The notes beneath the pieces were generated by a model that ran no database searches, was not told the origin of the DNA, and worked only from the letters and a program-made list of their open reading frames with translations. The position numbers and the translations under genes were made by a program. A DNA stretch of 64,000 nucleotides, taken from positions 1-64,000 of the forward strand of contig NZ_JBHZSP010000002.1 in NCBI RefSeq assembly GCF_043643765.1, given 5' to 3'. This DNA comes from Marinomonas posidonica_A (GTDB taxonomy: Bacteria; Pseudomonadota; Gammaproteobacteria; Pseudomonadales; Marinomonadaceae). How positions within the stretch are numbered: the stretch's first letter is position 1; each line of letters opens with the position of its first letter. Below, piece after piece: positions 58,746 through 64,000 of this stretch.

Positions 58746-61700
58746 TTAAGCCGGTGTTAACAAATTGTCAGATTGACCATTTAGTAAAACCTGACCTTTT
58801 TCTTTTGGATAGGCAACATCAATAGAGACCGCGCCACCTTCACGCCAGACACTGATAATGGTATCCATATTGGCCGCCATTACCGCTCGTTTATCGTCTG
58901 GAGCCGCTGCAATCACCTGTAAGCCTATGTCTTTCATAAAGCCCATACAAGTAGATGTTTTTACCATATCAATTTTATTGAAAGCTTCATCAAACATAGC
59001 TAAAGAGAATCCGCCAACGATATCTCCATCCATCGTCTCATGTAAACGATATGTGGTCGAAAGTGCTGCGGCGATGGCCAAGTAAAATGGAATTTGGTGT
59101 TCGCCACCAGAACCGGTCTGAATGCGCTGACTCAGCGTGGTTTTTTTATTGCCATCACTGTCTAAGATGTCGACTTCAAAGTTGTAGAACTTGCGGTAAT
59201 CCGCGAGATCTTGCTGTTTTTCTTCATCAGAAATCAACTCTTGAATGGCCTCAATCGCGCGAGTATGCTCCGGATCGTCACTCATCTGAGGGTCAAATAA
59301 ACCACCAACGTTAGCTTGATCTTGTGCACTAAAGCGTTCTACTAGATCCAAAATATCCTTCATATCCCCATTGGGATAATAGCGGAATTGATAGATCTCT
59401 TGGTTGAATGGACGACGTTTCAAGCTGTGATTCAATTCACGAATAATGTGTGCAACTTGGTCCAAAGAATCTTTGAGCTTCGACACATAGTCAGAACGGA
59501 AGGTTTCTTCGGCCTCTCGGCGAGCAATCTCAGCACGTTTAGCGTATTTGGCCAATTCGGTTTCACTTAAAATATCAATTTGGTAAGAAACGTAATGCTC
59601 AAACTCTTCAAACTTAGACTCCAGATAATCCAATTGATTGTCATCGTCTAAATTGGCTTGATGGTATTTAGCGTAGTGATCGGCCACTTCTTTACGAACT
59701 TTTTGATCAAAACTTCGAGCCTTTTCACTGGCCTTTTCTGCTCGACTAATGGCTTCCTTATAAATAGCCGCGCCATGAACCATACTACTTTCCAGTAGTG
59801 AATATCGCTCACTGGCAAACTCCGCGTCGTATTTTGGATTCGATGTTAAACGAGTACGCTCTTCATCTAAGGCAGACAACGCTGAACTGAGTTGAGTTTT
59901 TTGCGTGTTCAGAGCACCAAATTGCTCTGCAATTTGTTGGCGTTCGCGATCCAATTTCTTCTGTTCTAATTCCACATTAGCAACACGAGTTTTTAGTTCT
60001 TCAATACGCTCTTGCAAATCAGTATCATCATGCTGTTGTAGCTGACTGATCTCAGCATTAACCGCTTCCAGCTCTTGCACTAAACGTGTTACGGCATGGC
60101 TGGCACTCCCTAATGTTTCAACATCAAATTGGTTGTTTGCAATCACTCTACTAAGCAAAGCATCAGCTTGCTCAAGACGTTGATCCGATGTTAACAAATT
60201 GGCCAATTCTGTACTTTGCGTTTTCAGCTGCTGCTCACGGGACTCGCGCATGCCTTCGGTGTTAATACCTACCATCATGTGAGGTACAGAGCGAATGGTT
60301 GAAATCGTGCCTGAAAGTTTTAACATGCCATCAGCAGTCATGGCGCTGTCTTCTCTTAGCAGCTCACGTTCTGTTTCAACGGGCTTGATACCACCTAGTC
60401 GACGATTTAGGAAAGCTTGAGCATGGTCGTTATTACAACGAATAAAACGCAATGCGGATTGTCTATCTCCTCGACTTAGCCATAAACGTGTCTGAGTTGT
60501 GTCTACAACACGACATCCCATTAGTTGACGTCTGTGAGCACGGAAAATGCGAATGGCTTCTTCTGCATCTTCAGGCTCCACAATCAAAGCCTCACGCTGC
60601 GCACCTAAATAGCCTTCAATGGCATCTTGCCATTTGCGTTCAGTGACCTCGGCCAAGTGACTTAATGGTGTTGCGGTGATATTGGCGTCTTTTAATAACG
60701 CAATGAGTCGTTTGGTGTTTTGTGACAGTGGACTGACACCGCCTTTTAATGAAGACACATCAGATTCAAGCTGTTTGCATTCATCTTTTAAATTTAAGAT
60801 GCTGCGGTTTAGCTCTGATCGTTGAGCGAATAACTGCGATTTTTCTTTATCCAACGCTTCATTTAACAAAGACAATTTCTGAGTCAAGGGTTTTAAATTC
60901 CCCTCAATGCGGCCATCTTCACTAATGACAGTTTCTAATGTCGACAATTCTTGAGCGAGCTCAATGGACTCTTTTGATAACACTTCTGAAAAGCCATCTA
61001 AGGCTTTCAGAAGTACTGACATTTGACGTAACTGCAGGATGGCTTTTTGATCTTGCTGTCCTTGCAGTTCAATCAGTTTTTTATTTTGTTCAAGCTGCTG
61101 CAGCTTTAAACCAACATCTGAGTGTTCATACTGTTGCTCTAAACGTAATAGCTGACCTTGAAGTTGCTTTAACAAACTCGATTGTGTGGCTAATTCTTCT
61201 TCTATTTCTTCTTCACGCTCTTTTTGCAAGTCGTATTGATCTTGAATGTCATCTTGCTTACTGCCCAATTCATCAAATCGAGCTTCTGTCGCTATCCATT
61301 GATAATTAATGGCATTTTGATCATGTTGATGCTTTTTTTCACAGTCTTGTTGAATAACTTTGAGGTCATCAATACGTTTAGAGACTTCTAGAGTTTTGGC
61401 TTCTAGTTGACGATATTCGTTTAGCGATTTTTGATAAGCACCAACTTGCAATGGGGCTTCAGTCAAAACAAAGTCTTGTACAAATCGAGTTGGTGACGCA
61501 ATAGGTACGAATTTCAGTGCATTCTTGAAGTTCTTCAAAAAGCCATCAATGGTAATGAGTTGATCAGAGCTCGGACTCAACTCTTCTAAATAGCGGTTAA
61601 TGTATTGAGTGGCAGAAGCACTACCAGATTTGATAAATGGGTCTAAACAGATTTTCTTGAAGCTTTCACGAACTTCAATCCAAGGCTTAGCTTTGTAGCT

Positions 61701-62162
61701 CTTACCTTCCATTGCGTCAATGAAATCAGATTTACGTGCGCCAAAGTTGGGCAGCACAAAGCGTCCTAATACATCTTCTTCTGGAGACGCTAAAGAGGCA
61801 CTTAAAGTAAGTCCAACAGTAGACTCTTTTCCTGTCACACTGTCTTCAAACACCAAAGCGAGATAACAAGTCGCATCTTGTCTTGGTTCGGTCCCAAATA
61901 CTTTTGCATTGGCTTGACCTGAGTCGATCATGCCCAAAATGTAGGAACGAATACTACGACCACTTGCTTTTCCGTCGTTGGCACTTGCGTTGTAATTTAG
62001 GTGGCGTTTACTGGCACCAGTCAACACAGTTTGGATGGCATCCAGTAGTGAGGATTTACCTGACCCTGTTGGCCCGATGATGGCAGTGTTGCCACGGATG
62101 TTGATTTCTTCTGCACCAAGTAGGTACCAATTTACTAATACAATTCGATTTAACTTTTTCAT
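58746..62162 (-). CDS. mksB: SMC-like ATPase of an MksBEF/Wadjet complex (MksB/JetC)
   Basis: This 1138-residue condensin-like ATPase has an N-terminal Walker A GPTGSGKSS (30-38), two long coiled-coil arms (about 240-480 and 640-960) around a hinge (about 490-640), a C-terminal signature TGSGGEHQIP (SGGE at 1018-1021) and Walker B LAMFDEAF (Asp1058, Glu1059). Such proteins extrude DNA loops; with MksE and MksF they organise chromosomes, and with the JetD nuclease they cut small circular plasmids (Wadjet). No JetD lies downstream, where bolA follows after 11 bases. It starts nine bases after mksE. Confidence 0.93.
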   Translation of the reverse strand: MKKLNRIVLVNWYLLGAEEINIRGNTAIIGPTGSGKSSLLDAIQTVLTGASKRHLNYNASANDGKASGRSIRSYILGMIDSGQANAKVFGTEPRQDATCYLALVFEDSVTGKESTVGLTLSASLASPEEDVLGRFVLPNFGARKSDFIDAMEGKSYKAKPWIEVRESFKKICLDPFIKSGSASATQYINRYLEELSPSSDQLITIDGFLKNFKNALKFVPIASPTRFVQDFVLTEAPLQVGAYQKSLNEYRQLEAKTLEVSKRIDDLKVIQQDCEKKHQHDQNAINYQWIATEARFDELGSKQDDIQDQYDLQKEREEEIEEELATQSSLLKQLQGQLLRLEQQYEHSDVGLKLQQLEQNKKLIELQGQQDQKAILQLRQMSVLLKALDGFSEVLSKESIELAQELSTLETVISEDGRIEGNLKPLTQKLSLLNEALDKEKSQLFAQRSELNRSILNLKDECKQLESDVSSLKGGVSPLSQNTKRLIALLKDANITATPLSHLAEVTERKWQDAIEGYLGAQREALIVEPEDAEEAIRIFRAHRRQLMGCRVVDTTQTRLWLSRGDRQSALRFIRCNNDHAQAFLNRRLGGIKPVETERELLREDSAMTADGMLKLSGTISTIRSVPHMMVGINTEGMRESREQQLKTQSTELANLLTSDQRLEQADALLSRVIANNQFDVETLGSASHAVTRLVQELEAVNAEISQLQQHDDTDLQERIEELKTRVANVELEQKKLDRERQQIAEQFGALNTQKTQLSSALSALDEERTRLTSNPKYDAEFASERYSLLESSMVHGAAIYKEAISRAEKASEKARSFDQKVRKEVADHYAKYHQANLDDDNQLDYLESKFEEFEHYVSYQIDILSETELAKYAKRAEIARREAEETFRSDYVSKLKDSLDQVAHIIRELNHSLKRRPFNQEIYQFRYYPNGDMKDILDLVERFSAQDQANVGGLFDPQMSDDPEHTRAIEAIQELISDEEKQQDLADYRKFYNFEVDILDSDGNKKTTLSQRIQTGSGGEHQIPFYLAIAAALSTTYRLHETMDGDIVGGFSLAMFDEAFNKIDMVKTSTCMGFMKDIGLQVIAAAPDDKRAVMAANMDTIISVWREGGAVSIDVAYPKEKGQVLLNGQSDNLLTPA

Positions 62163-62171
62163 TATCAGGCC

Positions 62172-62819
62172 CTAGTCTTGATTCGTCTCAGAGGTGATTT
62201 CAACATCACTGTCGTCACTTTCTATGTCGTCTTCATCTGGGTCTGTTCCATTGAAAGACTCTAATTGTCTTAAATAGGCTTCCGTAACAATCAGGCGTAC
62301 CACAGGCGTAATATTGATGATCTGGTTCTTGCTGTCTTCTTCATAGGTCTTGCCGCGGATGATCACACCATGACGACTGAATAAAGATAAAATATCTTTA
62401 AATCGCGTCTCACTTGGGATTTCACGTTTTACCAAATGCACAAAACGATCCAAAATGGTGTGTGTATTGGTCGCCACAAAACCATTGTCCACTTCGAAGT
62501 TTTCAATCTTTTCTTCGTATATTTGTCGCAGTACTAACAAGAATAAAGTTTCATCGGTTTTTAATCGAACGAAAGCTTCTCTTTGAACCGGCAAAACACC
62601 GGCTAAGCGCTCATTTTCATTAATGTAGAGTTTCATGCCTAGAGCATCAAACAAGCGATCAAAATACTCTTGGTAGGACTCAAGCAATAAATAATGTTTA
62701 CGTTGACCATGTTTATAAGCACTGGCAAATTGATTGGCAATGACATAATTCGCTGTCTGCTGGAACTCTTGTGCGTCCTTTCCTGACTCTTCAACGACCT
62801 TTTTTAATTCTTTAAGCAT
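62172..62819 (-). CDS. mksE: MksE/JetB-like kleisin-associated subunit (DUF4194)
   Basis: This 215-residue protein matches the DUF4194 family, the KITE-like winged-helix subunit that sits on the kleisin of MksBEF and Wadjet complexes. Winged-helix-like segments occupy about 50-190, and the C-terminal ~25 residues are strongly acidic. The ATG shares one base with the stop of the upstream kleisin gene (TAATG), which indicates translational coupling. Confidence 0.88.
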   Translation of the reverse strand: MLKELKKVVEESGKDAQEFQQTANYVIANQFASAYKHGQRKHYLLLESYQEYFDRLFDALGMKLYINENERLAGVLPVQREAFVRLKTDETLFLLVLRQIYEEKIENFEVDNGFVATNTHTILDRFVHLVKREIPSETRFKDILSLFSRHGVIIRGKTYEEDSKNQIINITPVVRLIVTEAYLRQLESFNGTDPDEDDIESDDSDVEITSETNQD

Positions 62820-64000
62820 TAAGCTTCGCTCCTACGTACGACATTGAATTCACGGCATTCAACAAAATCATGAACATCTACAAATTGATCGGTAAATTGT
62901 ATTTCAAACACGTTTTCTAACTTTTTCGCACTCACGCCCAAAGAGCCGATATAACGAAGGTGGTCAAAGCACACAAAATCTTCAACGGATGAAATCGTAA
63001 AATCCAATATGTGTTTTTGACTATGGCTAGCCATCTGTCTTTCTAGGTATGTCTGCATCTTCGCCACAGTCACTTGTCGGGCTTCATGGAATCGACGTTG
63101 CTGATCCCTAAATTTAATTGCATCCGCCGACACTTCCGCTGGCGTCATAACTCGTGGCGGTGGTGCTTCACGACGTTTTGTGGGCTGCGCAGCAGAAGCC
63201 ATGCCAACGAAACGAGAGCCGATAACCTGCTTCATCACTGGCAAATGCTCGAATTTCGCTACGTCGGTGATAATTCCTGCAATTTTTGTTGCCATACCGG
63301 GGCGAGAACTGTCCATATATCGGGCGGTATCAGCGGCCCGTTTCTCTAATCGATAACGATATTCATCAATTCGCTCTAGGCGTTGCTCTATGTTATTGAA
63401 GGTTTGCAATATGTCGCGACAATCTTGCTCAACCATGGCTTGCGCTTCTGCCATGGTGATAAGCTGCTGATCAACATAACATTGTGCAACCTGTCCCATG
63501 GTGGTTGGATTGGCTAAAAAGTCCTGGGTTAATTCAAGAATTTGTCGGCGAAAACGAAACGGGTTATTACTGGTTTTGATGGTCTTGTAGTCGGCAATCA
63601 GAATGCCTTCAACAAATAAATCAAAGAAGCCAGATACAATGGCTTTAGGGTCTCGACTAGCAAATAACTCACGTTGTAAGCTGCGAATACCCAATAAGAT
63701 TTGGTTCAAATGGGCGGAAAACTCTCGTGCAGCTTCTGCTGATTGACGAAGAGTCACCCCCCTTTCTTTCGGCTGTTTTGCAACCGCTTCCAGATTACTC
63801 AAGATGCTGAGTACCGTTGCGCCATAATTACGTTTACCATGACGGCTAATTTCGACCAAAGATCGTAATAACATGGAAATTTGCGGCGTCATAAGCACAC
63901 TAACACGATACAATTCTTGCTCTTCAACGAGCCAGCCCGTGTTGACTAATCTGTGGTAGATGCGCAAGGCATAATCATGAATGGTTTTTGGTGAATCAAA
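62819..64000 (-). CDS. mksF: MksF/JetA-like kleisin subunit (partial, runs off the window)
   Basis: About 393 residues are visible; the N-terminus lies beyond the right edge, where the frame continues with FDSPKTIHDYALRIYHRL. The protein resembles the JetA/MksF family (DUF5716 type) that bridges the SMC heads. A long helical region (about 180-260 of the visible part) precedes a C-terminal winged-helix-like domain. Stop and start codons overlap with mksE. Upstream genes, including a possible nuclease, cannot be seen. Confidence 0.87.
   Translation of the reverse strand, partial: FDSPKTIHDYALRIYHRLVNTGWLVEEQELYRVSVLMTPQISMLLRSLVEISRHGKRNYGATVLSILSNLEAVAKQPKERGVTLRQSAEAAREFSAHLNQILLGIRSLQRELFASRDPKAIVSGFFDLFVEGILIADYKTIKTSNNPFRFRRQILELTQDFLANPTTMGQVAQCYVDQQLITMAEAQAMVEQDCRDILQTFNNIEQRLERIDEYRYRLEKRAADTARYMDSSRPGMATKIAGIITDVAKFEHLPVMKQVIGSRFVGMASAAQPTKRREAPPPRVMTPAEVSADAIKFRDQQRRFHEARQVTVAKMQTYLERQMASHSQKHILDFTISSVEDFVCFDHLRYIGSLGVSAKKLENVFEIQFTDQFVDVHDFVECREFNVVRRSEA

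Noticed and set aside
1..64000. CRISPR arrays, insertion sequences, prophage or integron signs
   Set aside because: No regularly spaced repeats, transposase, integrase or phage genes were seen; the content is core chromosomal.

Overview
The window looks like a housekeeping-rich chromosomal segment of a marine gammaproteobacterium of the Oceanospirillales type, most likely Marinomonas or a close relative. This is inferred from gene content (RNase E with divergent rluC, epmC-pdxB, alaA/msrB, tmk-holB-tatD, yjjG-yjjX-aroC-prmB, hemN-fnr-apt, ttcA, YfaZ, YecA/UPF0149) and from the resemblance of the proteins to gammaproteobacterial families. I see no insertion sequence, prophage, integrase or CRISPR array. 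One 100-base run of N (20489-20588) lies inside a tRNA cluster.

Layout. 1-8.1 kb: a BicA-like SulP anion transporter, RNase E (rne) divergent from rluC, then a secreted protein and a CLCA_X-family putative zinc metalloprotein. 8.1-14.4 kb: the glycine cleavage locus, with glyA-gcvH-gcvP divergent from gcvT. Two identical 16-bp perfect palindromes sit in the shared control region, and an intrinsic terminator lies between glyA and gcvH. 14.4-20.2 kb: epmC-pdxB-PilZ protein, htpX, alaA divergent from msrB, and a YajG-like lipoprotein. 20.2-20.8 kb: a Glu-Gly-[gap]-Gly-Glu tRNA cluster. 20.8-25.1 kb: pabC-mltG-tmk-holB-tatD, tightly packed. 25.2-30.1 kb: a Lon-family protease, two small periplasmic proteins (one cytochrome b562-like), a small basic protein and an AraC-family regulator.

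30.2-35.6 kb: an acyl-CoA dehydrogenase next to ETF:quinone oxidoreductase, YaiI, and type II NADH dehydrogenase; the dehydrogenases feed electrons to the quinone pool. 35.7-39.3 kb: a MerR-family regulator with a classic overlong-spacer promoter, the copper ATPase copA, an unannotated 23-residue membrane peptide overlapping copA, and what looks like a decayed phasin gene. 39.4-44.7 kb: yjjG, yjjX, aroC, prmB, a KfrA-like coiled-coil DNA-binding protein and an S49 peptidase. 44.7-47.3 kb: phaJ, sdhC-sdhD with no sdhAB beside them, and an alcohol dehydrogenase.

47.3-54.5 kb is partly oxygen-regulated. FNR/ANR-like boxes with class II spacing precede both hemN and the alcohol dehydrogenase, and fnr itself follows hemN. 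A CBS-domain protein, TusA, an alpha/beta hydrolase, apt, YfaZ, ttcA and sprT complete this part. 54.5-64 kb: a divergent RecQ overlapping sprT, a YecA-family protein, and a long leftward cluster. That cluster holds an MksF/MksE/MksB (JetA/JetB/JetC, Wadjet-like SMC) complex, then bolA, a STAS anti-anti-sigma protein and a REC-PP2C phosphatase. The SMC cluster, which has no JetD nuclease within the window, is the most system-like feature here; its first gene runs off the right edge.
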